Source: Amblyornis subalaris (taxonomy: Eukaryota; Chordata; Aves; Passeriformes; Ptilonorhynchidae). Taken from it: a stretch of 64,000 nucleotides of DNA. The notes under the pieces are model-generated. The model was given only the letters and a program-made list of their open reading frames with translations. It searched no databases and was not told the DNA's origin. Of the stretch, positions 50,380 through 62,177 are shown in pieces. Each line of letters starts with the position of its first letter. Position 1 is the stretch's first letter. The stretch spans positions 1,321,842 to 1,385,841 of the forward strand of contig JACAXG010000110.1 in NCBI GenBank assembly GCA_018881555.1, written 5' to 3'. A program made the position numbers and the translations under genes.

Positions 50380-53300
50380 AGTGAGTGGGTGTTAGATAAA
50401 TTGGTTAAGGTCTGTCTCTCAGTGTTTGCTATTTCAGATGTAGATGCTGGCCTGCCATTCTAGTCAAAGCTGTTGAGAATGTTTCTTTCTTTTTAAATGG
50501 GGTGCTGATAACTCTTATCTAACTGCTGATGCTCATTCTGGTCTCTGTTTTTTTATGTGTCATGCTGTTAGTATTTATTCTCAGCCAAGTCTCTTATTGT
50601 TGTGAACACCAGACAATATTAACTTCACATGTATTATTTTTTAGATTTTTATAATTTTATGGGAAAACTGGGCCATGTGCATTGTCAAAGAGCACATACA
50701 TTAAAATTGTTCAGTGATTTTATCTGTCATTTTAAGTCTGTCTCAGTTCTGATCCCTTAATGGTATTAAAATGAAAGCTGGTATCTAGAATGAAATGAGC
50801 CCATTAATCTCACTACTGACCTTTACTACTGAGAGTTTTCCATACTAGAAAAAAATTCTAGTGCTTTTTTAGCTGTTAACAAAGGTGACTGGCATGTTAG
50901 AAACCAACCTTTTGGAAAGGGTTGATTTTATTTTCTTTTTTAGATACAGTGTATTATTGCTATACAGAATATTGCATAGAGGTGTCATTTAATGCAGTTT
51001 TTCTCTTAGAATCCAGTAATCTGCAGATAAACAAGTGACTTTACTACTATGAAAGCTTTAAATACAGACTTAATTGATTTGTCCAGCTCTTGTACTAGCT
51101 TGTTGGCGAAGATCTGGAAGATCCAGAAAAAATAATTTTAGGTTAAACAGATGGCAGGTTGTTCTTAGAGCTCATATCTGATTGTTTTCGTCTTTACTCA
51201 GAAGTGAGAATGGAGCAGTATCTAGAAACCAGAAACCCCTAAGAACCTGCATTGTTTGACTATCAGATCTAATAATGCAATTCAGTTATTACTGGAAGAC
51301 ATTTTGAACTGTAATGGGCAACTACAGTAAAAAGGATTTTGGAAGACGCATGGATTTAATCTTCAAAATACATTTTAGGGCATGCGGTTTGGTAGTGTTC
51401 CTATGAGTATGTGAAGGGCACATTCCTCCAGGAAGTATATTTTTACAAAGCAACCCTTCAAAGAACGAGAAATTGGGAATGAGGAGAAATCTACTGATTT
51501 GCACACTACACACAAATAGCCGTTTTGGTGTGTTATGCTGTGTTGGTTTAGATTAAGTTTAATAAAAAGCCAGTAAGAATTAGGGCAAAACAACCCTCAC
51601 TGCAACTTAATTATTGGAGGGAATATAACAAAGTAATATCCTGGTCTTTTCCAGACACTTCCATCCATGCATGGTTTTAAATAACAATTGTGGGTTTGTT
51701 TGTTTCTGATTCAGAGGCTACCTCCACATTGGTTACTTCAAATTCAATCAGCAGAGAGGGTTTTTTTAGACAGGAAAAACTAGGACTGTTTTCCACTCAG
51801 TTGAATTCAGCATATTAATTCCCTTAAATTTTCTTTTGAGCTAGGGGTTAATTACCTTGCAGCTCTGCAATTTGAAATGATAGAAATTTTTTATTACCTT
51901 AATGAGCTGTTTGCCTTTTAGTTCAGGTGGCTTATGGTCCTGGATTGTTTTGTGTATTAGCAGAGGATTGTTATCCTGTTACATATTAAAAATCCAGGGG
52001 CATTCTACAGTTTCTTTTAATCTGTGAAACAAATCACTTCTAACAGTATTTGCAGTATATAAATTAGCTTGCAACAAAGGATTGGGTAGCTTTAAGTTGT
52101 ATGGTAAAAAGTGACAGTTGTGTTCCATCATTGATTCTCGGGCAGGTAGTGAGGATATCTGACAGCAAACCAAGGCTTAGTGTTTAGAAATTGGCTGAAA
52201 CCATGAGATTAAGCAGTAGCATTAGTCTTTTCAGGAGTAATGTGATAATGTCACGGAGTTACAGATCATACCTCGGTGACAGATGGTGCATGCCTGTGTG
52301 AAGTGTAGTAGAGTAAAAATACTTTTTGGTTTGATGTTTTGTATGTTTAGTCACAATCAGTAGCTGTTGTGGTTAGTTATAAATTTAATATCAATTCAAA
52401 CAGGAAACATCAGCTTCCAGTAAGACACCTGTTCAGTTGTCCAGAGCTTACAAAAAAAGTTTTAATACTGGACATTTGTTGTCAGGGTATAACTTTACTT
52501 TAGATCAGTGTGTTTTTAAAAAGTGATATCTCCGATTCTGTATTGTTCCTGCTTGACTGTGTAATTTCTGTATTGAATACAGAGTGTATTATTCCTCCTG
52601 GTGTCTTTCTTTGTTACTGTTTATAGAAAACACTGACATTGAAGTTGGTGTGCACAATAATTGACAGTTGAAACTATAACAAGTATCTGATATTTCTTTT
52701 TTTATTTAAACCCACTCAGACAAGCAATAACACATGAATATTTTTGTTTCACTTTGCATGTTAAGAGCACAGCTGAAGTTAATTTCCTTTGTAGCTATGA
52801 ATATTTAGCAATTTTGCAAGAAAGTTGTCAGATTGCTAATTATATTTGTAATCAAACTGGTCAGTGATGGCTCCTAATTCAATTTTGTAAAGCACCAAGG
52901 AACAAAATAAATGCAGAAGGAAGTAAAAGGTTCGTAATAGCAATTGTTAATTGGAAAGTTATGCCCCAACACATGTAGGGGGGGAAAATGATGTCTAAAA
53001 ATAGACTTAAGTGTTGTTTGACTAGCACTGCTCACCTCTGCCCTGAAAGGAAAGAGAACTCAGGAATTTACATGCCCTAACAATGACTTGGCTGGCTGTG
53101 AGATCTATAATTAAGTATACAATTATAGCAACTGTTTGCTCTTAGTTTCTTCTCTTTTTGAAACAATTTAAATTTGAAATCTCCATTGTGCTATAAAATG
53201 TGTTCCTGAGCTATGTGAAATGTAAAAGATTCATCCGGTTCCTAATACCTATTTTGTAACGTATTCTGGAAAACTGCTAGGTTGCTATTGGTTCTAAGCA

Positions 53301-56039
53301 TTTAGTATTTTACGCATAATTTGATATTTTCAAATATTAATTGCCAGCTGATTAACAGTTCAAACTGTGTTGCCGAATCTCCTGGATCAACCAGTAGCGA
53401 TAAAATGCCACAGGCACAAGACAAGTTCAGACATTTGATGCCACAAACATTCACAGAATGGGTAAAATTTGTAGTCTGAATTCTGTCACGGCCTTCTGTA
53501 TTTTGATAGTGTCAGACAGCTCTAGGGGCTGGTTTTGTGCATAAGGTATGTCAAAACTGGCAGAGTATCTGGTATAGGAGGTGTATTGAAAGTATATCAG
53601 ACTGCCTAGGTTTTAGATGGAGAGAAATATGCTGTCTTTATTGGCGTGTAAGCAATAGGTTTTTCATGTGGAGTGCTGGAAACCTATACTTAAATTTTGT
53701 CCAAGAGGACTTGAACCTTAGGTCATTTGTGTTTCAGAACAGGAATGCACTGTCTGTGACAATCTTGGGTTCATTCAGTTGGGTGACTCGTCCTGGGATT
53801 TGTTTGATTAAGTTTCACACGTTGTTTTTGGAGAATTCAATATGCAGTTAAATTTCCAAAGATTTTTATTGCCTGTGCTTTCTCTTTCATGCTTGGTAGT
53901 CATACTTGCTTTAGTATCCAGATCACTTCTTTCTTGCTCATATTAAGTAGTTAACATGTTATCTGTTAGTGAGTCAGCATCTACTTAATGCAACATTTAG
54001 ACAAGTCTTATTTGCACGCCTAAGTGTGGGTGTTGGCTGCCACCAGCATTTTTTACATGCCCATGGTCCTTATAAGACATGGTGCCATATTTCTGAAGTA
54101 CCGCACAAATAAAATTAGATGTGTTGCTCTGTAAAGTATTTCAGTATCTAATAAAAGATGTATGTATGATGAAGCAGGGGAAGAAAAGGGGTTTATCTGA
54201 TGAATGGGAGTAGGCAAAAAGAAATAAGGATCATGGTAATAGCATAATACAATACTTAATTTAGATCGAGTATGTCTTTTCTAGAAACAGTGGTGTACAT
54301 TCTAGTGTTGTTTAGTGTGTGTGTGACTGAGTTTCATGTTTTTAATTATAAATCTTAACTACTGATTCAGTTGTTATATTCTGTCTCTTATGTATTCTCA
54401 TTCTCTTGGTCACTTCATTTCAGAATTTTCCGCATTCCTCCTCTTTCCCATCGTCAGTCCCTCTTGTTCTGCAGTGAAAGAAGGCTGAGGTCTGCGCACA
54501 TTTGCTGTGGCTAACAATAATACGACTGAAAAAGCTCTGACCTTTTGAGTGGTCACTGTCTAGGATCCATGTGCTGATGGGAAACTAAAGAATGGAGGGG
54601 GAAAGGGTGAAAAGGAAGAGGGCCACATAGGAGCAAAGGGTGAGGACACCAGATCTAAGTAGTTTTCTCTTGGATTTGCAGTCTCTCTTGTTATCCTGAG
54701 TGCTCATTTCACATTGTTTGTGGTGCTAATTGGCTTCCTGATGTGACACAGGTATGCTCAATTCTCTCAGAAGTTAATGTCAGTTCTGTAGCAGCAGCGG
54801 AAGTCTTTGAAATGGCTGAAACTTGTGTGAAGGTTGTTGCAACTTGGAAAAAAACTGAACCCATCCTTTTTTTTTTTTTAATTCCTGTGTTGAATCTAGT
54901 TGGATTCTTTGTGTCACCAGTAACAGCAAAGCTTCCTCAGGGTTAACTAAACCTAGGTGTGTAGCTTGGCACAGCTGCTCACTTTTAGTCAGTGAGTTAG
55001 CACAACTGTCACTTAGAGAAAAATGGTTTGGTAAAGAATTAGGACAGTGCATGGGGTACAGACAGTTACTATTCTGAAATACGATTGTTTGGTCCCTAAG
55101 AGTAATCTGTGAGGCCAAGATAAGTGGTCTAGGAAGCCACGCCTTCTAGATTGAAAACTTCAGGTAGTTTTCTGTTGTGCATGGCTTGTTTTCTCGTTTT
55201 TATTAAGTTCAGCTACTGCTGTGTTGTATACGTCAAAGACAAGAATCAAATTATTGTGGAAAGAGATCAGTAAACTTTTTTATTTTGTGTATATTAAATG
55301 AGTATAGCATTTAAGGATGCCATGAATATTAATACTTTAAAGCCTTTCAAAAATCCTTAATTTTTAGCATTAAGTTGGGAGTAAAAAAACAGTGTTGTGT
55401 ATCTGTTTTCTATGTTTTCATTTCTGGCTTGGTTTCTGTTTATTTGAGCTAATGCAATGGCATTGAGTAACAGAAACAGTAAACATCGGTAATGCCTTAA
55501 GCAGAATGATTAGCAACAGCATACAGTAACAGTGTAATCCTTCTTGCATTTGCCATTCTGGAAAGCAGTCTTGGTTAATAGTTTTTAATAAATTGCAAGT
55601 CTGTGAACACCAAATCTACTTTGGTGAATATATGTTATCTCCTCTAAAGTAGAAAGTATTGATGTAAGCCATCTTGGTTCTATAAAGAGATTTTCCTGAT
55701 ACCTTTATTTTTATGTGAGCTGGAGCATTTTATATTATACATTCATGAATGATTGAATCAATATGTGATTATTCAGTTGCTCTAGTAGAACTTGGAAAAT
55801 AAGTATCTAAGATAGTAATTATATTGACTAGACAATTTTGCTAGAGTAGAGGCACAGAAACATGTATCTCTATGGTTCACAAAAACCACTAAGTCTCAAC
55901 TTTCTCCCCTGGAGACGTTGTCTAAGAAGCCAGCTGATCTGCTTCCTTTTGTACAAACTGACATTGGCCTTAACTCAAAAGTAGAGTTTGACTTTGTTGC
56001 ATATGATGTTGAAGTTTGCCCTGATGTGGTGGTGTTGGT

Positions 56040-56100
56040 GTTGGGTTGGGCCACGTGATCTGGAGAGGTCCCTAACAATCTCCATCGTTCTGTAGTTCTA
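56040..56100 (+). mobile_element. Degraded CR1 3' tail
   Basis: GATCTGGAGAGGTCCCTAAC, followed by CATCGTTCTGTAGTTCT, resembles the CR1 ending in which a GATCTCCAGAGGTCCCTTCC-like phrase is followed by ATTCTGTGATTCTG. The copy is short and diverged, and the 5' boundary is not clear. Confidence 0.6.
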
Positions 56101-58003
56101 AGTACTTGGGTATGGAAATTAAAATAGTAATGTATCTTACTGCTTTTCTGGAGAATATGGGGTTTAAAGGTAATTAAAAGTCACAATGTGATACCTGCAA
56201 CAGCTAGGCCTTCTGAGGATGTTGTAGATATAAATATTTGTTCTTAGTAACAACATGGAATTTTGTTCTTATTATAGAATAGCTTTTCAGAACATATGTG
56301 CTGAGGCTTATGCTTCAGGAAACAGGCATCTTGATTTATAGATGATTCCTTGCAGTTTGATGAGATCCAAAACTCCTCCGATGTGGTGTGTGTGCATTAT
56401 AGTAGTTTTTCACTGGTGAGATCAAATGCAGACATCCTGGTAATTTCTGCACTAATTGCACTATGATAAAAGGGATTTTTGAACCCCAGGCAATTTTTCT
56501 AAGCCTGGGTATGTTTATTTTGTTGCAAGACCACAATTTGCTCTCAGAATGCTTAGACAGAGTTTTTGCAGCTGTATCCACAGAGGTGGAAATGCCTTCT
56601 TTAAAAAAATTGAGGTCACAGGTGCAGTTTTCATTTATGCTTTGGACACCCTTTTTTGACCAGCTTCCCCAAGGAAAAGTAGTCAACCACAAAATCCAGC
56701 AGCTCTGATTTATCTGTGTACCTGCAGATATGAATGTGTTTCCTTAACTGTCTTGTGCAAAAGTACTGTTGTGGTACAGGAAATAACAAAATTTCATTTT
56801 TTTGTACCCTAGGCAGTCCATTAAGTTTTAAGATATTTAAAAATACCTTTAATAGAACTGCAGATAATCTGGCAGAACAATGAAACTCTTAATATTAAAA
56901 TATAATTCATAGAGCAAGTTAGCCAGTCCAGGGACCTAGCATAGTGCCTTTTCCATTCCATATGTTGATAAGCATATCCCTTGGCAGAACACTTTTAAAC
57001 TGCATGTCCCCTGCAGTATACCAGCAGGTTATTTTGGGGCATGCTGGAAGCAAATGTGAGCCTTTGTGTGCTTGCTTAGAATGTGCCATCAGCTGTTCTC
57101 TCCCTGCATTAAAGGATTCTGGTTGTCAGCAGCTGTGACAGCACTGGTACTGGGAGGTAACAAATCCTCAAGTAGGTCAGTCTCATGCTGCTTGAGGTAA
57201 TGTTTCATTATTAACCTCTTAGACTTGACCACCCAAAATCAGTAGAAAGATGATTCTGCTCCTGAAACTTGTTAGATTTTTGTCAATGAGACAGTTCATT
57301 GTTTCTTTGCTTCACTCTGAATGTCTGGCTTTGGTTCAGATACCAAAGCAACAAGAAACAGCGAGACATGATGACACCATCTGCTTCCGGGAAAAGCAAG
57401 ATTGATTCTTTCTTGAGAATGGTCTCTGAATCCTTTGTGTCCCCCTGGTCCTTCCTTCTCGTCCTTCCCTGTTCCCAAGTCTGGGAGTCTGAGATGAACT
57501 AAACTGTCTGTGGTCTGCAGGCCTTTCAACTTCGTGCAAAATATGTTTAATTTAAAAAGGTATACTGTCTAGAGATAAATATTTCCCCAGCTGTGTTTAT
57601 CTTTTCTTTCCTCAATCAAAATCATATGTTGTTTTGTTTGTTCAAATCTAGCTCACTTTAAGGCACACATTTCTCACCGTGGTAGCTTGTTATTGAATTA
57701 GAATTTTGCCAGTAACCACTGACAGTAAAACTTACTTATTATCATTGTGTATGAAATGATTATAGACATCTGCATGTACTCCCCTGACACTTAATAAAAA
57801 ATTCTGGTTATGGGGATCCTTTGTTGGGCAAACTCTTCTTCATCAAGTATAGTGATACCGATTGTGCATACAGTTGCACTCTTTCAGTCTGCTTTGGAAT
57901 GCCTCATCTACCTCAGCCTTCTCCATGTGCCAGGTAACCAGGTCTTCCATTTGCTTGGGAGAGGGCCCACATTTTCGTAGTCTTCCTTTTATCACCCATG
58001 TGC

Positions 58004-58545
58004 CTATAGAAATCATAGAAATTGTGGACTGGAAGGGACCTTCATCAAGTTCACACCCTCCTTCCGTGGACAGGGATGCCTGCCACTAGAACTAGTGGCA
58101 GGTTGCTCAGGGCCCCATCCAACCTGGCCTTGGGACGCTTCCAGGGATGGGGCATCCACAACTTTTCTGGGCAATCTGTTGCATTGTCTCGTCACCCTCA
58201 TAGTAAAGAATTTCTTGTGCTGGACACAGTACTCCTGGTAGGGTATCAGAGGGCAGAGAAGAGGGGCAGAATCACCTCTCTCCCCTGCTCTTTTGATGCA
58301 GCCCAGGATACAATTGGCTTTCTGGGTTGTGAGCACACACTGTTGGCTCATGTCCAGCTTTTCATCCAGAAGAACCCTCAAGTCCTTCTGAACAGGGCTG
58401 CTCTCACTGAGTTCTTCTCCCAGTTTGTGCTCATGTCTGGGTTTGCCCTGACCCAGGTGCAGCACCTTGCACTTTGCCTTGTTGAACTTCAGGAGGTTCT
58501 TATGGATGCTGTTCTGAAGTTCCCTCTGGATGACAAGCCATCTTA
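58004..58545 (-). mobile_element. CR1 LINE, 5'-truncated with an internal deletion
   Basis: Read on the minus strand, the sequence encodes CR1 ORF2 C-terminal pieces: a [18 protein letters not shown] segment, then [13 protein letters not shown], then EYCVQ. It jumps directly to [10 protein letters not shown] and NRLPRKVV, and ends in the 3' UTR with the terminal octamers (AATCATAGAA on the plus strand at 58011). The region that the 48.3 kb copy carries between these points (RLRELGLFSLEKRR onward) is absent, with the junction near 58215. The frame is otherwise open for about 150 codons, suggesting a fairly young but defective copy. It is antisense to the inferred host gene. Confidence 0.95.
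58079..58102. repeat. Perfect 11-base palindrome inside the CR1 copy
   Basis: CCTGCCACTAG (58079-58089) and CTAGTGGCAGG (58092-58102) pair exactly around AA. In the two other CR1 copies of the window the corresponding site reads CCACCAGATCAGGTTGCT or CCACTGGATCAGGTTGCT, with no second arm. This copy therefore gained about seven bases that complement the preceding sequence. Confidence 0.8.
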
Positions 58546-59350
58546 CAGAAGCTTTTCTTGTTGCCCTTGATGCCTGTGGCCAGATGTAATTTTATCAGTG
58601 CTTTAGTTTTCCTAACCTGATTCCTGGCTGCTGAGACAATCTCTGTTTCTCTCAGGCTATCTGTCCTTGCTTCCACCCTCTGCAGGCTAAAGCCAGTGGT
58701 AAGTTGGAACTGAAATACTTCAGTGGAGCAAGAAATACTTGCTCACTTAGATGTGAACAACCCCTGGGGTACAGTGATTGGAGCAGCTGCACTGGGGCAG
58801 ACTGGCAGTCCATCTGGCGAGCATTTTCTAGCAGCATTTGGGTTATACTTAAGAAAGAGTAAGAGTATGAAGGATGAACACGTGATAGTTCCCTCAAGTA
58901 CTTGCCCTGGAAAACTGAGTGCTAGGGCTTTTTGCTTGGAAGAACCTGACGGATACTGAGATGCAGTCTGATGTGATTGATACCATGTGCTAGAGCATGG
59001 TTAAATTAAGATTTCAGTAGGTATTTTTACCTTGAGGGTAGCTTACCACTCGTCATCTAAAGCACCTGTTAACTACTTCTGCAAAACGAGTAGGAAAGTG
59101 GTGATCTGAACTAGTTGAGGTCCTCGCCCTTAAGGGTAAGGGAGCACCCAAGATTTGTAGATGTTCATTAGTTGAAAGGAATGAGAAGTCTGACAATCCA
59201 CAAAAGCTTACAAAGTTTTATTAGTAAATTACACACTTGGCTTCGAAATTGGTATGTTAGTACCCTGACCTCTTATATAAGTGCATGGCAGTGGATTTTG
59301 GATAAAGGGCTAGGGTAGAAGGGAAGAAAGAATGAGAGAGATGAATTAAA

Positions 59351-59420
59351 GCGAGGGAAGGAGAATGGAGGAAGGGAAGAAATGAAGGAAAGGAGGAGGA
59401 AAAGAAGAAAGGAAAAAGAG
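59351..59420. repeat. Purine-only tract
   Basis: About 70 bases contain only three pyrimidines (C at 59352 and isolated T residues near 59366 and 59383). Purine richness extends more loosely back to about 59313. It is of irregular GGAAG/GAAAG composition rather than a strict microsatellite. Confidence 0.85.
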
Positions 59421-62088
59421 ATTGCTAGTCTTGGCTGCAGCATTGATCCTGCTGATGGGATGTCCTGTGGCCACTGCCTGGGCTTAGATGGGGGTACCTT
59501 TTAATAGATAACTTTTCCTGCCCTGGAGGTAAGTGTCACACTTTCTATGCAAACTAGTTATCACTCACAGTCCATTCTTCCAGGTCTTTCTGGAAATGGG
59601 TCAGAGGGCTTGAGAGGTCTTTGGCAGTCGTGATTGTCCCCTCTCCTCCCCCCAGTCCATGCCCACTTTTCCACCTCATTTCTGTGTTTGTGCTATACTG
59701 AGTTGTGCTTATCTCCAGGAGCTAGATCAAAGACATTTGTCCCAGAAAAGTGCTGTCCTACCTCCATGTACCTTGTCCAGTCACATCTTGTTCTTTCTCA
59801 CAGCGTGTTACTGTCAACAGTCCTTGGTTGGTGCCACAGCTACCCTGCTGTTGGTGTTCAAGACAAACACATGAGCCCTTATCTTCTACACTTCTACAGT
59901 TCTGCTGCGTGGTTACTTTGAGCTCCTCCAAAAACCCTGGTCTGTTTTCTTAGAGAGTTTGTTGTGCTTCCCTGCAGACTACCTGGTGGTAGGAGTATGT
60001 GTAAGCCTTTAGGGTTCCTGCTGTTGGAGACTCATCAGTGCTTGCAGCTGTAGTGACAGCACATTCTTAGCTGTCCTCTTTTGATAGAGGCTTAAGGTTA
60101 TATGACTCAATGTCACAGTTTCAAGTGACATTAAAGTAGCATCAGTTGCACTGAGTTCATTGCTTTTGTTTGATTTTGTAACATGTCTCTTGTTCAGGGA
60201 CTTTTGTTGTTGCTAAATCTCTAAAGCAGAATGACCTGAAATATCCAGTTAGTGTTCTGTATTCTTCCTCCTATGCACACACTTGCTGTATTACTGCCTC
60301 TGGATGTTTGAGATTGGATGAGTTCCTTCTGCTTTGTTTGGAAGTCTGCAAACAGTTCAAATGGTAATGACTCCCTACCACTGGATTTTATTCTTCTGGG
60401 CATTTCAACAGAGGCAGCCTAACAGGTGTCAGGAAATGATGTAAGAGTAATCCCTTTTTGTTTATTGTTTTTGTGATGATTATGGGTCTGGCTATTTCTT
60501 TGATAATTTTCTGACTCTGTCTGCTTTGCATGCAGTCTTGACCTTAGGTCTTTATCCTTCAGAGGCGCAATCACCTGACTGTCTCTTTGTCAGATCCAGC
60601 ACTGCACTATTGTGTTCTCTGGATGAATTCTGCTTGTCCTAGCAGAGCTATTGCAGACCTGCATTTCTTCTCTTTGGGAGTTTGTGTACAGTGCCTCTGA
60701 AATAGCTTTTGTAAAGATTAAATAATTTTGCAGTAGGAACAAAGTGCTGTGGGAAAGGAAAGAAGTGTGCAGCCATGGCAGTTTGACTGACTCTCTTCTA
60801 AGAACCCATATTTCAGATGCTGGTTTGATCCTTGATGTCTGTCTTGATCTTTTTAATTGTCTTGTGTGCTGGTGTTCTGTATTTCTGAGGCTGGCTAAAC
60901 TAATGGAGGATTTTTTTTTTTACAGTAGGGAACTCAAAAGACTTGAGGCTTTAATATTACTTTTACCCCTTGCTGTTTGCAGGTCCTGTATGCCTGTCTG
61001 TTGAGAGTAAGTTGATAGATGTATGCAGTGTAGTGCATTGGAGTCTGTTTGGTATGAATGCAAAAGCTGACATCAGTGACTCCAAAATGAGGAATTGGAC
61101 AAGTAACCTGTGAAAGCTGGTTATAGTGCAATCCTGCTGTGGCAGTCCTGACTTCTGTGGGAGTTCATTGTCCTGTGATCGCACCACTGCTTGTTTTTTA
61201 CCCTAAAACAAGGAACTTTCATTTCTTCTGGAACAATTTGATTTCAAATCTCATCTAGGATTTTTTTTATTTTGTGGTGGCCTGATTCTGCTTTTATTGG
61301 AAAGAAATGAAATATAGTTCCATTTATAGGTAAATCCTTTGAATGAAGCTACTACATAGGATCCCCACAATTTAAATTGTTTTCTAGATGCTGCAAATTT
61401 GACAGGTTATACTCTGCTTGTCTTAGCTTCGTATCTGTTCTACATGACTTTGTGCTCAGTTAGATGATCTGACTACAGTGACATTTAATCCTCCTGGAGA
61501 TACCTTCTACTTCTGTCTTTGTTAGAGGCAAAATTAGTCCTTCCCGTAGGTCCAGCCACTAGTTTTGAATATATTCTGTCAAATACACTGGATGTTTTTG
61601 TTTGTTTTTAATTGTTCTACTTCAGTGAAGTTAGCATCAGAGATCTGTTATACCTTATGAAATGTGTTGCAACTTTCTAAAAAATTCCTAAAGTTAACCA
61701 TACAAAAATGTGCTCTTTTTCTGTTTGGTTAATCTTTGATGTATGTTTTCTTAGATTTCTTCAGAATTTTGTGCAAGAGGAATCTGCGTGATACTTAATA
61801 TTTTAATATAGTAATTATAAAAGAAGTAAAAATGAAACAATTTTGTAGACAGAATGCTTTAAAACAAAAGTAGGATAAAAAGCAATGTTTTATACACAAA
61901 AGAATTATCTCCTTCAAAAGTATATATGCAACTTTGCTGTCTTGGAAGTCTTTCAAGTGCTCTGAAGTATTCAAGCTGTTGTTTACATGTACTCTGTTTT
62001 TTTTTTTAACAAAGCCAAAACTGTAAAAGCAAAATAAATATCCAATACAATAAAATATTAGTTTGTTCTTATGTAGTAGTGATAGGAT

Positions 62089-62120
62089 TGACTAAAATTT
62101 TTGTACTTTGTCTTAAACAG
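62089..62120 (+). promoter_or_regulatory. Branch point and 3' splice site of the coding exon
   Basis: TGACTAA (62089-62095) matches the branch-site consensus about 25 bases before the AG. A T-rich stretch, TTTTTGTACTTTGTCTT, and then AAACAG follow. There is no AG between branch point and acceptor. Confidence 0.7.
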
Positions 62121-62177
62121 AATGTTGACTTTGAAAGCTCAGGGAAGAAGCAGCAGGGAGAAAAAAGTAACACAGTG
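62121..62177 (+). CDS. Putative start-codon exon of an unidentified gene (57 bases)
   Basis: The exon is bounded by AAACAG on the left and GTG|GTAAGT on the right, a donor very close to consensus. Two frames are open. In the first, an ATG at 62122, one base into the exon, gives MLTLKAQGRSSREKKVTQ and ends with two bases of a split codon. With the CpG-island exon upstream, this would be the first ATG of the mRNA, with A at -3. In the second, the whole exon reads as 19 codons, NVDFESSGKKQQGEKSNTV. This needs an upstream coding exon, but its length of 57 would let the exon be skipped without a frame change. I favour the ATG reading because of the ATG-free first exon, but composition alone does not decide. 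The peptide is basic and hydrophilic with no signal sequence or known motif. I do not recognise the gene. Confidence 0.62.

Larger units (their letters stand above)
23722..62120 (+). other. Inferred first intron, about 38.4 kb
   Basis: The interval starts at GTGAGG and ends at TCTTAAACAG. Between them I found no exon with a convincing acceptor, open frame and donor together. T exceeds A and G exceeds C on the plus strand in sampled lines (52321-52380: T 30, A 11, G 14, C 5; 42841-42900: T 25, A 8, G 18, C 9), consistent with transcription in this direction. It contains the LTR, the CR1 copies and the simple repeats listed separately. The pairing of this donor with this acceptor is inferred, and small unrecognised exons may be hidden inside. 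Confidence 0.55.

Noticed and set aside
58022..58570. 182-codon plus-strand open frame
   Set aside because: It is the antisense of a CR1 copy. The minus-strand frame carries the CR1 ORF2 similarity.
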